DNA of 33,748 nucleotides from the NCBI GenBank assembly GCA_025350765.1, contig JANXXC010000027.1, positions 1 through 33,748 on the forward strand, in the 5' to 3' direction. Below, one piece after another: positions 1 through 9,655 of this stretch; positions within the stretch are counted from its first letter, which is position 1; each line of letters begins with the position of its first letter. The notes under the pieces were generated by a model. That model saw nothing but the letters and a program-made list of their open reading frames with translations. It made no database searches and was not told the origin of the DNA. Made by a program: the position numbers and the translations under genes. The DNA comes from Holophagaceae bacterium (lineage in GTDB: Bacteria; Acidobacteriota; Holophagae; Holophagales; Holophagaceae).

Positions 1-24
1 TCTGTGAAATCTGTGGATTCAATG
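1..24. repeat. Fragment of an intergenic 'AATCTGTG/ATCTGTGG' phased repeat, cut by the window edge
   Basis: tctgtgaaatctgtggattc resembles the AATCCGTG..AATCCGTGG arm of the inverted repeat at 27201-27279. Confidence 0.4.
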
Positions 25-30
25 ATGTTC

Positions 31-582
31 ATGAATTCCAAACCCGAACTCCGAAAACGGATGCGCGCCTTACGCAGCGGCATCCCCAAGGAGCAGCACC
101 AGCGCCTGTCCGCAGCCATCTGTGCCGCGCTCACGCAGTTCTGTCTGAGCCGCCGCATCACGCGGGTCGCCGCCTTCTGGCCCTTCAGCTCAGAGGTAGA
201 TCTCCGCGAATTTTTTAGCGCGCATCCAGATTGGAGCTTCTATTTCCCTCGGGTTGTTTCCACGTCTCCGCCCCGCCTCGCCTGGGGTATGGAACCCCTA
301 GAATTGGGCCTTTGGGGCCTGATGGAGCCGCATTTCGCGCAGCATTTCGATCCACCCGTTCAATTGCTTTTGGTACCGGGCCTGGCCTTCGATGATCGCG
401 GTTATCGGGTGGGGTATGGTGGCGGATTTTTCGACGCGCTGCTAGATCACGGCGACGCAGACATGATCGTCATGGGCGTGTGTTTTCAATCGCAGGTGGT
501 GGATCACGTGCCCGAAGACCCCCACGACGTTCCCGTGGATTGGCTCTGCACCGAGAAACGGATACGCGATCTGCGGGATTGA
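31..582 (+). CDS. 5-formyltetrahydrofolate cyclo-ligase family protein
   Basis: ORF 4..582; KPELRKRMRALR N-terminus and LLLVPGLAFDDRGYRVGYGGGFFDALL signature of 5-FTHF cyclo-ligases. Start uncertain (4/22/25/31); the upstream bases look like repeat sequence. Confidence 0.88.
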   Translation: MNSKPELRKRMRALRSGIPKEQHQRLSAAICAALTQFCLSRRITRVAAFWPFSSEVDLREFFSAHPDWSFYFPRVVSTSPPRLAWGMEPLELGLWGLMEPHFAQHFDPPVQLLLVPGLAFDDRGYRVGYGGGFFDALLDHGDADMIVMGVCFQSQVVDHVPEDPHDVPVDWLCTEKRIRDLRD

Positions 583-620
583 TCCGGCATCATCAAAAAA
601 AGAAACCGCGAAAAAAAATT

Positions 621-727
621 GGCCACAAAGTACGCAAAGATCACAAAGGATCCCTTTGTGGCCTTTGTGGCCTTTGTGGCCTTTGTGGGTTATTTAATTT
701 TCGTCCTTCTTCGTGTGTCTTCGTGGC
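621..727. repeat. Intergenic inverted-repeat element with CCACAAAG/CTTTGTGG phased units and a 4x CCTTTGTGG tandem
   Basis: ggccacaaagtacgcaaagatcacaaagg/atc/cctttgtgg x4 (653-661, 662-670, 671-679, 680-688), then ttcttcgtgtgtcttcgtggc; lies between convergent genes. Confidence 0.75.
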
Positions 728-1087
728 TCATTTTTCGGTCTTGATTACTTTCGGTTTCCCGCCGGGCACGGCCTTATCCACAGCCTTAGCGGCGGGAAGG
801 TGGTACTTGGTTTCTTTGGTGCGGCTGGCACGGAAAAAAAGCAGGGTGTGGCCGATGGTCCAGACGTGTTGAAGGCCGTCCACCTTGGCGCAAAGGGCTT
901 CAATGACGCTCTGTTTGTCTTCAAAACTATTGTCGTTGATCTTGATCTTCATCAGCTCGAGGCTGTCCAGCATGATGTCCAGTTCTGCCACCAGCGCGGG
1001 CGTTATGCCGCCCTTGCCGATGTGCACCACGGCCTTCAGGTGATGGGCTTCGCCCTTGAGATATTGGCGCTGTTTGGGTGTGAGCAT
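728..1087 (-). CDS. yhbY: YhbY-like CRM-domain RNA-binding protein
   Basis: MLTPKQRQYLKGEAHHLKAVVHIGKGGITPALVAELDIMLDSLELMKIKI matches the YhbY/CRM fold signature. Confidence 0.88.
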   Translation of the reverse strand: MLTPKQRQYLKGEAHHLKAVVHIGKGGITPALVAELDIMLDSLELMKIKINDNSFEDKQSVIEALCAKVDGLQHVWTIGHTLLFFRASRTKETKYHLPAAKAVDKAVPGGKPKVIKTEK

Positions 1088-1157
1088 CGCAGAACTCCGT
1101 TCCTCACTTTACCTGGAACCTAGGTCATCACGCGGCAGCTTCCCAAAAGGCGCGGCG

Positions 1158-2819
1158 CTATCTCCGCCGCACCAGCACCAGCGTCCGGTCATCCGCCAGG
1201 GGCGCGCCGCGGGTGTGTTTGTCCAGGGAATGGTGGAGCTGCTCGCCGACGATGGGCAGGGGCTTGCCTTTGTGGGCCACCACGGCGTTGCGGATGCCCA
1301 CGATGTCGAAATCAATGCCCGCGGGATTCTGGGCCTCGGTGATGCCATCGGTGTAGAGGGCCAGCACGTCCCCCACCTCTAACGTGCGCTGGTCCTGGCC
1401 GTAGGGCGTACCCGCCAGCATGGCCAAGGGAAGGCCATGGGAGCCCAGTTCTTCTTCGCGGCCATCGGCCCTCAACAAGAGACCCGGATTGTGGCCCGCG
1501 TTGGTGAAATGGATGGTGCCGGTCGCGGGATCCACCAACACGAAAATGGCCGTGATGAATCGGTTTTTGGCGGTGTGCAGACCCAGGGCGCCGGAAATGC
1601 GCGTGGCTAGTTCCGCGGGCTCGAGCATGATTTCCGCCCAGGCATTCATGTAGGCCGTGAAGGCCGCCATCATGAGGCCCGGCCCCATGCCCTTGCCGCT
1701 GACATCCGCGATGGCCACGTACATCTTGCCGTCCGGGCGGGGCCAGTAGCCGAAGAGATCCCCCGACACCTGCCGCGAGGCTTCGTTGGAGCCGTAGAGC
1801 TCCCAGCCCACGACGATGGGATCTTTTTCGGGCAGCAGCTTCTGTTGGATCTGGCGAGCCATGGCCAGCTCCTGATCCATGGCTTTTTTCTTCTGGACTT
1901 CCTCGAGTAACCTCGCCGTGCGGATCTTGGCGGCGGCGATGTGGGCCAGGGCCGTCACCAGGCGCAGATCGTCCGGGGTGAAGGGTTCTCGGTAGGCCTT
2001 GGCGTCCATGTAGATCAGGCCGATGACCTGCCCTTCGTGTTCGAGGGGCGTGACCATGATGGTGGCCATACCGCTACGCACGATGCTCATGGCGCCGGAA
2101 GTACGTGGATCATCGAAGGCGTTATTCACCAGCAGGGCTTCGTGGCGTTCCATGACCGCATCCACGAGGGTCTGACTGAGCTTGATGGCCTTGCCCTGCA
2201 GGAACTCGTTGGTGCGGACCACGATGGGTTGCAATTCCCCGTCCGCATCCTTCAGAAGAACGACACTGCGGTCCGGCTCGAAGAACTGAAAGAGGCGTTC
2301 CATCAGGTGGTCCAGAAGGATATCGGTGGCGACGTCCTGAACCAGCTCCAGCGTGAGATCGCTCACCATGTTCAGGGCGTTGAGCCAGCGCCTGGCCTGG
2401 TTCTCCGCCGGCACGGTGCCGAATGAACCACTGCGCAGCTCCGAAGCCCGGAACACCATGGTGCCGCTGGAATACTCTTCCTTGGCGACCTTCTCGATCT
2501 GGACCGCCGACATCATGGCCGTGCCCGTTGGCTCATCCCCCAGGCTCAAGGCAACGGTGCCCAACACAAGACTGTCGCCGGATTTCAAGGGGTGGACGCC
2601 TTGGATGCGCAGTCCGTTCACCATGGTCCCGTTCAGGGATCCCAAGTCTTCGACCAGCGCCTTGCCGTCCCGGAATTCCAGCCGCGCATGATGGCGGGAG
2701 AGGCTCGGATCCTCGATGACCACGTCATTCTGGGCCGACCTTCCAATGCGCCAGGACAGAGCTTCAGGCCCCAGCATTCGCGGGGTCTGGCCAGGGATGC
2801 GGAGGAGGAGGCGGCTCAT
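1158..2819 (-). CDS. FHA-GAF-PP2C (SpoIIE/RsbU-type) serine/threonine phosphatase
   Basis: N-terminal FHA (IGRSAQNDVVIEDPSLSRHHARLEF..DLGSLNGTMVNG), central GAF-like region, C-terminal phosphatase motifs (SGDLFG, ADVSGKGMGPGLMMA, NAGHNPG, LYTDGITEA). Confidence 0.92.
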   Translation of the reverse strand: MSRLLLRIPGQTPRMLGPEALSWRIGRSAQNDVVIEDPSLSRHHARLEFRDGKALVEDLGSLNGTMVNGLRIQGVHPLKSGDSLVLGTVALSLGDEPTGTAMMSAVQIEKVAKEEYSSGTMVFRASELRSGSFGTVPAENQARRWLNALNMVSDLTLELVQDVATDILLDHLMERLFQFFEPDRSVVLLKDADGELQPIVVRTNEFLQGKAIKLSQTLVDAVMERHEALLVNNAFDDPRTSGAMSIVRSGMATIMVTPLEHEGQVIGLIYMDAKAYREPFTPDDLRLVTALAHIAAAKIRTARLLEEVQKKKAMDQELAMARQIQQKLLPEKDPIVVGWELYGSNEASRQVSGDLFGYWPRPDGKMYVAIADVSGKGMGPGLMMAAFTAYMNAWAEIMLEPAELATRISGALGLHTAKNRFITAIFVLVDPATGTIHFTNAGHNPGLLLRADGREEELGSHGLPLAMLAGTPYGQDQRTLEVGDVLALYTDGITEAQNPAGIDFDIVGIRNAVVAHKGKPLPIVGEQLHHSLDKHTRGAPLADDRTLVLVRRR

Positions 2820-2908
2820 GGGTGTGATAACACCGATGATCCTAGCAGGGGGCCAAAAGAATGTTTTCGCATTCCTTCATGAGAGACTTTTCCCCTTCAG
2901 GAGCGCCC

Positions 2909-4321
2909 ATGCACCTTTGCACGCGTATGTTGTGGATGCTGGCTTCACCGCTGCTTTTCCTAGCCTTCCCGCTCCGAGCCGGCTTCCCGCCGCGCACCCT
3001 TCGCGTGGACTATGTCCACCAGGGCACAGCCGCCACCGAATCCTTGGGCCTGGAACGGGTGGTGCTGGAGCCCCTGCCCTGGCCTGGAAATCCATCGAAG
3101 GTCGTGGACGATTCGAATCTTGGCAAGTTCAAGTTCGAGGTTAGGGATGCCAAGACCCAGAGCCTGCTTTACTCTCGGGGCTTCGCCAGCATCTTTGGCG
3201 AGTGGCAGGACACGGTCGAAGCGGCCAAGCGTGCCCGGGCCTTCTCCGAATCCTTTCGATTCCCCAAGCCCGAAGCCCCCGTGGACATCCATCTTTTCCG
3301 GCGAATGGCCGACAACGGCTGGAAGGAAATCTGGATGCTGAACCTGGATCCCGATGCCCAAGATGTGGACCGCTCCGCGCCGCCCAGCGCCGGTGAGAGA
3401 GTCCCAATTCTCAACCACGGCGATCCCTCCGTGAAAGTGGATTTGTTGATTCTCGGCGACGGCTACACCCTGGAGGAAAGACCCAAGTTCATCAAGGATG
3501 CGAAACGCCTGGCTTCAAGGCTCTTCGCGGTCTCGCCCTATAAGGAACACGCGAAAGATTTCAATGTCTGGGGACTCTGTCCCATCAGCCCGGCAAGCGG
3601 GATCTCTCGGCCCAGCACCGGCGTCCACCAACGCAATGCCATCGGCAGCAGCTATGACGCTTTCGGCGCCGAACGCTACGTGCTGACCTTCGACAACCGG
3701 GCCTTCCGGGATTTCGCCTCCCAGGCGCCCTACGACTTCGTGGAAATCCTGGTGAACGGCCGCACCTACGGCGGCGGCGGCATCCATCAGCTCTACGGGA
3801 CGGTGGCCTCGGACAATGCCTTTTCGCCCTACATTTTCGTCCACGAATTCGGCCATCATTTCGCGGGATTGGCGGACGAATACTACACCAGCGACGCGGT
3901 GCTTGCGCCCGGAAAGCCGCGCCAAGAGCCCTGGGAGCCCAACGTCACCGCCGATCCCAAACATCCGAAATGGGCGGATCTGGTCACCGCGGATCTCGCC
4001 TTGCCAACCCCTTGGAAGAAGACCGAATTCGAAACCTTCAGCCACGGGATCCAGGCTGAGCGCCGCGCCATCCGTGCCGCCCACAAACCCGAAAGCGTGA
4101 TGGAAGAGCTCTTTCGCCGCGAACGGAAGCACGAAACGGAACTACTGGGAACCGATGCCCACAGCGGAAAAGTCGGCGCTTTCGAAGGCGCCAACTACGA
4201 AGCCACCGGCTACTTCCGCAGCCAGGAGGACTGCATCATGTTCACCCGCGATGAAGCGGGTCTCTGCGCCGCGTGTCGGCGGGCCATCGAAGGCGTAATC
4301 CTCCAGTACACTGGGCACTGA
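2909..4321 (+). CDS. Secreted M64-type (IgA peptidase-like) zinc metallopeptidase
   Basis: Signal-like N-terminus MHLCTRMLWMLASPLLFLAFPLRAG, HEFGHHFAGLADEY zinc motif, DLLILGDGYTLEE; AGGAG upstream of ATG 2909 (ORF open from 2861). Confidence 0.88.
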   Translation: MHLCTRMLWMLASPLLFLAFPLRAGFPPRTLRVDYVHQGTAATESLGLERVVLEPLPWPGNPSKVVDDSNLGKFKFEVRDAKTQSLLYSRGFASIFGEWQDTVEAAKRARAFSESFRFPKPEAPVDIHLFRRMADNGWKEIWMLNLDPDAQDVDRSAPPSAGERVPILNHGDPSVKVDLLILGDGYTLEERPKFIKDAKRLASRLFAVSPYKEHAKDFNVWGLCPISPASGISRPSTGVHQRNAIGSSYDAFGAERYVLTFDNRAFRDFASQAPYDFVEILVNGRTYGGGGIHQLYGTVASDNAFSPYIFVHEFGHHFAGLADEYYTSDAVLAPGKPRQEPWEPNVTADPKHPKWADLVTADLALPTPWKKTEFETFSHGIQAERRAIRAAHKPESVMEELFRRERKHETELLGTDAHSGKVGAFEGANYEATGYFRSQEDCIMFTRDEAGLCAACRRAIEGVILQYTGH

Positions 4322-4331
4322 GTCCCCCCGA

Positions 4332-7040
4332 ATGCCACTCACACCAGGAATCCACCTCGGTCCCTACGAGATTCTTTCGCCCCTCGGCGCGGGCGGCATG
4401 GGCGAGGTCTGGAAAGCCAAGGACACGCGCCTAGACCGCCTCGTCGCCGTCAAAGTGCTGCCAGAGCATCTGACTGAGAATGCCGACGCCCTGGCGCGCT
4501 TCGAGCGGGAAGCCAAGGCGGTGGCGGCGCTGAATCATCCGAACATCCTGGGTCTTTTCGATATCGGGAAGCAGGACGGCATGGTGTTCGCGGTGATGGA
4601 ATTGCTCGAAGGCGAATCCCTGCATGAGCGCCTGAGGCAAGGCCCCCTGCCCCCGCGCAAGGCCATCGAACTCGCGGTGCAAATGGCCCACGGACTCGCC
4701 GCCGCCCATGACAAGGGCGTGGTCCACCGGGACCTGAAGTCCGACAACCTTTGGATCACCAAGGACGGCCGCCTCAAGATCCTCGACTTCGGCTTGGCCA
4801 AGCAGGTGGTGATTCCGAAGCACGGCTCCCAGTCCTTCCTCCCCACCCAAGCCATCAGCGCCGATCCAGCCCAGCGCACTCAGGAGGGCATGATCCTCGG
4901 CACCATCGGGTACATGAGCCCCGAGCAGGTGCGGGGCGAAAACGTGGATGCCCGCGGCGATATCTTCAGCTTCGGGGCCGTGCTTTTCGAAATGCTCACG
5001 GGGAGGAAGGCCTTCGCCCGCGATACGGCCGCGGACACCATGGTGGCCATTCTAAAAGAGGACCCGCCTGACCTCGAGAACACCAGCAGACCTTTGTCTC
5101 CTGGCCTTCTACGCGTGCTGCACCATTGTCTGGAAAAAGATCCGGCCCATCGCTTTCAGGATGCCCACGACCTGGCCTTCGCCCTGGAGAATCTCTCCCC
5201 GGGATCCGACAGCGCCGCCCCTTTTGCCACCCCTTTCGCACCCCAAAACCAGAAGACCTCGCGGAAATGGGCCGCCTTGGTCGCTCTAATGGTAGTAAGC
5301 GCGGGACTGGCCGGATGGGCGCTTCACGGCGGCAATGATTCGGCCGCACCCGTGGCGGTGCGCGCCGTGACCTACAGCGGTCACGACACCTCCCCCGCCG
5401 TCAGTCCTGATGGCCAGACGCTTGCGTTCACGTCGGATCGAGATGGCAAGTACTGCATCTGGCTCAAGCAGCTTCATGGGGGCGATGAGCGAGCCCTGAC
5501 ATCGGGCACCGATAATTTTTCAAGGTTCTCCCCGGATGGCTCCGCCATCCTCTTCACTCGCACCTTGGGACAAAGCACGGCCCTCTACCGAACCTCCCTG
5601 CTGGGGAGCGAGCCCCGCAAGATCGTGGAGGATGCGACCCATGGGGACTGGTCCCCAGATGGCCAGCAGATCGCCTTCGTCCGGATCCGTACCGAGGCCA
5701 GCACCCCCGTCTCCACGCTTTTTACGATTCCCGCAGGGGGCGGCGCAGAGCGCGAGATCACGCGCTTTCAAGGCGAATTCGCGGGGTTCCCGCGCTGGAG
5801 CCCGGACGGCCGTTGGATTGCCCTCAACACACCTTCAGCCATCGCCGCCGGTGGCGTCCTGCGGAAGGTCTTCGTGGTGGATGTGAAGAAAGGCAGCTTC
5901 CAGGTATTAAGGCCTCCGACCTCCTTCGGAAGCCTCTCCTGCGCCGCCTGGGTGAATGACAAAGAGATCATCTACCTGCAATCGGAGTCCGCAACTGGAC
6001 AGGGCGTCTCCGTGAGCTCCGCCCGCGCCTTTCGCCAGAACGTCAGGAGCCAGGCCATTCAGCCCCTGTTCTGGGCGGCCGGCAGCGGGTCCACCCTGGA
6101 CCTCCTTCCGGACGGTCGCATCGTGTTCGATGGCATGAGCGGGCGACAGAATCTCCGGGAATACGACCTGACCGCCAAGACCGCGCCCCGCTGGCTTACC
6201 AGGGGAAGCATCAATGACCGCCAGCCGGTCTTCTCATCGGATGGCGATTGGGTGACCTTCTCCTCCAACCGCTCCGGCAACCTCGATCTCTGGGCCGTCT
6301 CCACCCACACGGGTGTGGTGCGTAGCATCACCGACGATCCAGCCGAAGACTGGGATCCGGGCTACTCAGCGGATGGCAAGACCCTGCTCTGGAATTCCAA
6401 CCGCAGTGGAAATTTTGAAATCTGGGCTTCGAACCCCGACGGCACTGGAGCGCACCAGGTCACCCGCGACGGCGAGGATGCGGAGAACCCCACCCAGACT
6501 CGGGATGGCGCTTGGGTGGTCTATGCCACGGGCAACCGCAAGCATCCGGGGATGTGGAAGATCCATCCCGATGGAAGTGGCGCCCAGATCCTTGTGCCCA
6601 ACGGAACGGTCGTGCTGCCAGAGGTGTCCCCGGACGGCGCCTACGCCCTTTTCTCGACTAACGCGCTCAACTCGACCGTGATTCAAGTGGTGCGAGTGGA
6701 GGACGGAATGAAAGTGCCCTTCGAGATCCGCCTGGAAGGCCGGCGGCAGAGCATCACCGTTCCTGGGCGCGCCCGCTGGACTCCCGACGGCAAGCGCATC
6801 ATCTTCACCGGCCGGGACGCGAAAGGATTGTATGGCGTCTTCATCCAGGAGTTCATCCCCGGACAGGACACCACCGCCTCCCGCCGCCCCCTCGCGGGCT
6901 TCGACCCGGATTGGATCACCGAATCCCTGGGACTCTCCCCCAACGGCAAAAGCCTTGTCCTGTCCGAATCGGAACGGGTCTTCAGCATCATCATTGCCGA
7001 CGGGCTGAAGGGCCTAGAACGGAAGGGGGCGACACGATGA
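4332..7040 (+). CDS. K1: transmembrane Ser/Thr protein kinase with class A PD40/TolB-like propeller
   Basis: GAGGMGEVWKAKD, AVKVL, HRDLKSDN, DFGLAK, GYMSPEQ; TM WAALVALMVVSAGLAGWAL; PD40 motifs (SPDGQTLAFTSDRDG, SNRSGNLDLWAVS). Confidence 0.95.
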   Translation: MPLTPGIHLGPYEILSPLGAGGMGEVWKAKDTRLDRLVAVKVLPEHLTENADALARFEREAKAVAALNHPNILGLFDIGKQDGMVFAVMELLEGESLHERLRQGPLPPRKAIELAVQMAHGLAAAHDKGVVHRDLKSDNLWITKDGRLKILDFGLAKQVVIPKHGSQSFLPTQAISADPAQRTQEGMILGTIGYMSPEQVRGENVDARGDIFSFGAVLFEMLTGRKAFARDTAADTMVAILKEDPPDLENTSRPLSPGLLRVLHHCLEKDPAHRFQDAHDLAFALENLSPGSDSAAPFATPFAPQNQKTSRKWAALVALMVVSAGLAGWALHGGNDSAAPVAVRAVTYSGHDTSPAVSPDGQTLAFTSDRDGKYCIWLKQLHGGDERALTSGTDNFSRFSPDGSAILFTRTLGQSTALYRTSLLGSEPRKIVEDATHGDWSPDGQQIAFVRIRTEASTPVSTLFTIPAGGGAEREITRFQGEFAGFPRWSPDGRWIALNTPSAIAAGGVLRKVFVVDVKKGSFQVLRPPTSFGSLSCAAWVNDKEIIYLQSESATGQGVSVSSARAFRQNVRSQAIQPLFWAAGSGSTLDLLPDGRIVFDGMSGRQNLREYDLTAKTAPRWLTRGSINDRQPVFSSDGDWVTFSSNRSGNLDLWAVSTHTGVVRSITDDPAEDWDPGYSADGKTLLWNSNRSGNFEIWASNPDGTGAHQVTRDGEDAENPTQTRDGAWVVYATGNRKHPGMWKIHPDGSGAQILVPNGTVVLPEVSPDGAYALFSTNALNSTVIQVVRVEDGMKVPFEIRLEGRRQSITVPGRARWTPDGKRIIFTGRDAKGLYGVFIQEFIPGQDTTASRRPLAGFDPDWITESLGLSPNGKSLVLSESERVFSIIIADGLKGLERKGATR

Positions 7041-9655
7041 CCCTCGCTCCGGGCACCAAACTCGGCCCCTACGAAATTCTCAGCCCTCTTGGCGCGGGTG
7101 GCATGGGCGAGGTTTGGAAGGCCAAGGACACGCGTCTGGATCGCTTGGTGGCCATCAAGGTGTTGCCTGAGCATCTCACTTCAAAGGCCGACGCCCTGGC
7201 GCGCTTCGAGCGGGAAGCCAAGGCCGTCGCGGCGCTGAACCACCCTAATATCCTCGCCATCTTTGATATTGGGCTCCACGAAGGCATCGTCTATGCGGTC
7301 ATGGAGTTGCTCGAAGGGGAATCCCTCCGCCAGCGCCTGGCCCACGGCCCGCTGACGCCTCGCAAGGCCACGGAGCTGGCAATCCAGGTCGCCAGCGGCC
7401 TGGCGGCGGCCCATGAAAAGGGTGTCGTCCACCGCGATCTCAAGCCCGACAACCTTTGGATCGGCAAAGACGGCCGGTTGAAGATCCTGGACTTCGGGCT
7501 GGCCAAGCAGATGATCATGTTCGCATCAGGATCCGACTCGGTGATGCCCACGATGGGCTTGGCCGCGAACGAAGCAAACCGCACCGAAGAAGGCCGGATT
7601 CTCGGCACCTTGGGTTACATGAGTCCCGAGCAGGTGCGCGGTGAAGCCGTGGATGCCCGGTGCGACATCTTCGCCTTCGGGGCGGTGCTCTTCGAAATGC
7701 TTACGGGTCAGCGGGCCTTCGCGCGCAACACCGCCGCGGACACCATGGCATGCATCCTCAAGGAAGATGCGCCGGTCATCGAGAGCAGCAACAGAATCGT
7801 GCCCCAGGGGCTCCAGCGGGTGTTACAGCACTGCCTCGAAAAGGACCCCGCCCATCGCTTCCAGGACGCCCGCGACCTGGCTTTCGCGCTGGAGAGCCTG
7901 TCCTCGGACTCCATCAGCTCTGCGAGCTTCAAGGCACCGCCCCCGCCGCGCTGGCGGAAGCTTCCCGGGATTGGGGTCGCGAGCGTGGCCGTGGCGCTCT
8001 TGGCGGCGGCTGCCTTTGGCTGGGCAGTGAGGGGTGCTGGTCGGCACGAGCCCACCTTCCAGCGGCTCACCTTTCAGCGCGGCACGGTGGAGAATGCCCG
8101 CTTTGCGCCCGATGGAAAGACCATCGTCTATAGTGCCCGCTGGCAGGGCCGGTCCCCCGCCCTTTTCACCCTCCAAGGAGAGGGCCCCGAATCCCGGCCC
8201 CTGGGCCTCGAAAATGCCTCTTTCCTTTCCATTTCCCACTCCAACGAACTGGCGCTTCAGCTATCGCCACGCATCTGGGCTGGCCTCCATACCGGGAAGC
8301 TGTCGCGCGTTCCCATGGGGGGCGGAGGGACGCGGGACGTTCAGGAAGACATCCACCATGCGGACTGGAATCCAGTCACGGGTGAATTGGCGGTGATTCT
8401 TGATATCAATCTGCGGTGGCGATTGGAATCCCCGCCGGGAAAGTCGCTGTATGAAGCGCTTCGGTACCTAGATCACCCCCGCTTCTCGCGCCGGGGCGGG
8501 CACATTGCCTTTTTCGAAGGGAGTGTCGGGGTGTCGTGGACCATGTTTCCTGAGCCTGGGGAGATCGCCGTGGTGGATGCGGCCGGGAAGAAGCGCGTCC
8601 TCGCGACCGCCACGCCATGCACGGGCTTGGCATGGGCCGCGAAAGGCGAAGAGGTCTGGTATACCGAGTGCCTGGATGGAAGCCAGACCCGGCTTTGGGG
8701 CGTGACGATCGAAGGAAAACGTCGCCTCATTTGGGGCGGCGCGGGCTTTTTATCGCTGCAGGACATCGCACCTGACGGCCGCCTGCTGATGCTGTCGCGG
8801 CAAGTTCAAAGCGGCGTATTGGGCCTGGCATCCACGGCCCAGCGCGAACAGGATTTGTCCATATTCGACGGTTCCACTGCCGTGGATCTTTCCGCGGACG
8901 GGGGCACGATGTTGATCAACGAGGGCGGTAGCGGAGGCGGGAAGGGCGGCTCATTCTTCATTCGCCGCAGCGACGGTTCACCTCCGGTGAGGCTGGACAA
9001 GGGCAGTGCCGTATCTCTTTCACCGGATGGCAAACAAGTCCTGGCAGCCCTGCCCGGTGACAAGACCCACTTCCACCTCATCCCCACCGGCAGTGGGACG
9101 GCCCGAGAAATCCCCCTGCCCGGCTTCGAGGATCTGGGCAGCGCCTGGTTCCTTCCCGGCGGGATTCACATCCTCATCCAGGGCCGAAGGGGGTCTGAAG
9201 CCACTCGGCATTTCCTGATAGACATGGAAGGCGGCCCCCCCCGGCCCCTCACACCGGAAGGGACCGCACAATGGCAGGGGCAGAAATGCCTTTCGCCCGA
9301 TGGCCGCTTCCTGGCGACGAATCGCGATAACGGACAGGGCACCTTCAACGAAATTTTTCCCGTTCAAGGTGGCAAGCCCTTCCCTGTCCCTGGAATCGAA
9401 CCCAACGACACCCCCATCTGTTGGAGCTCGGATGCCCGCGCGCTCTTTGTATTCAACCGCGAGGGCCTGCCGGTGCGGATCTACCGCCTGGACCTCGCCA
9501 CCGGAAAGAAACAGCTCATCAAGGAATTCATGCCCGCGGATCCCGGCGGTATTGCCGGTATCACCTCCATCGCCATGACCGGGGACGCGAAAACCTTCGC
9601 ATTCAACTACCGCCGTCGCCTGTCAGAGCTATTCGTCGTGGAGGGCCTGAAGTGA
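7037..9655 (+). CDS. K2: transmembrane Ser/Thr protein kinase with class B propeller
   Basis: ATG 7037 overlaps K1 stop (ATGA); MTLAPGTKLGPYEIL..HRDLKPDN..DFGLAK; TM near VASVAVALLAAAAFGWAV; C-terminus SELFVVEGLK. Confidence 0.95.
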   Translation: MTLAPGTKLGPYEILSPLGAGGMGEVWKAKDTRLDRLVAIKVLPEHLTSKADALARFEREAKAVAALNHPNILAIFDIGLHEGIVYAVMELLEGESLRQRLAHGPLTPRKATELAIQVASGLAAAHEKGVVHRDLKPDNLWIGKDGRLKILDFGLAKQMIMFASGSDSVMPTMGLAANEANRTEEGRILGTLGYMSPEQVRGEAVDARCDIFAFGAVLFEMLTGQRAFARNTAADTMACILKEDAPVIESSNRIVPQGLQRVLQHCLEKDPAHRFQDARDLAFALESLSSDSISSASFKAPPPPRWRKLPGIGVASVAVALLAAAAFGWAVRGAGRHEPTFQRLTFQRGTVENARFAPDGKTIVYSARWQGRSPALFTLQGEGPESRPLGLENASFLSISHSNELALQLSPRIWAGLHTGKLSRVPMGGGGTRDVQEDIHHADWNPVTGELAVILDINLRWRLESPPGKSLYEALRYLDHPRFSRRGGHIAFFEGSVGVSWTMFPEPGEIAVVDAAGKKRVLATATPCTGLAWAAKGEEVWYTECLDGSQTRLWGVTIEGKRRLIWGGAGFLSLQDIAPDGRLLMLSRQVQSGVLGLASTAQREQDLSIFDGSTAVDLSADGGTMLINEGGSGGGKGGSFFIRRSDGSPPVRLDKGSAVSLSPDGKQVLAALPGDKTHFHLIPTGSGTAREIPLPGFEDLGSAWFLPGGIHILIQGRRGSEATRHFLIDMEGGPPRPLTPEGTAQWQGQKCLSPDGRFLATNRDNGQGTFNEIFPVQGGKPFPVPGIEPNDTPICWSSDARALFVFNREGLPVRIYRLDLATGKKQLIKEFMPADPGGIAGITSIAMTGDAKTFAFNYRRRLSELFVVEGLK

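Noticed and set aside
653-688. CCTTTGTGG tandem array as a CRISPR array
   Set aside because: Contiguous 9-bp tandem units with no spacers and no cas genes.
480-872. ORF encoding GSLCGLCGLCGLCGLF
   Set aside because: It is a read-through of the CCTTTGTGG tandem repeat, overlapping cyclo-ligase out of frame and yhbY antisense; not a plausible protein.
4332-7040. K1 as a pseudokinase because of HRDLKSDN and DARGDIF substitutions
   Set aside because: The catalytic Lys (AVKVL), HRD Asp, Asn and DFG Asp are all present; the substitutions are at positions that tolerate variation.
6911-9655. Upstream extensions of K2 (from 6911), K3 (from 9421) and K6 (from 17467) in the ORF track
   Set aside because: The extended regions lie out of frame inside the previous kinase CDS; the conserved LxPGTxLGPYxIL start begins at the overlapping ATGA/GTGA codons.
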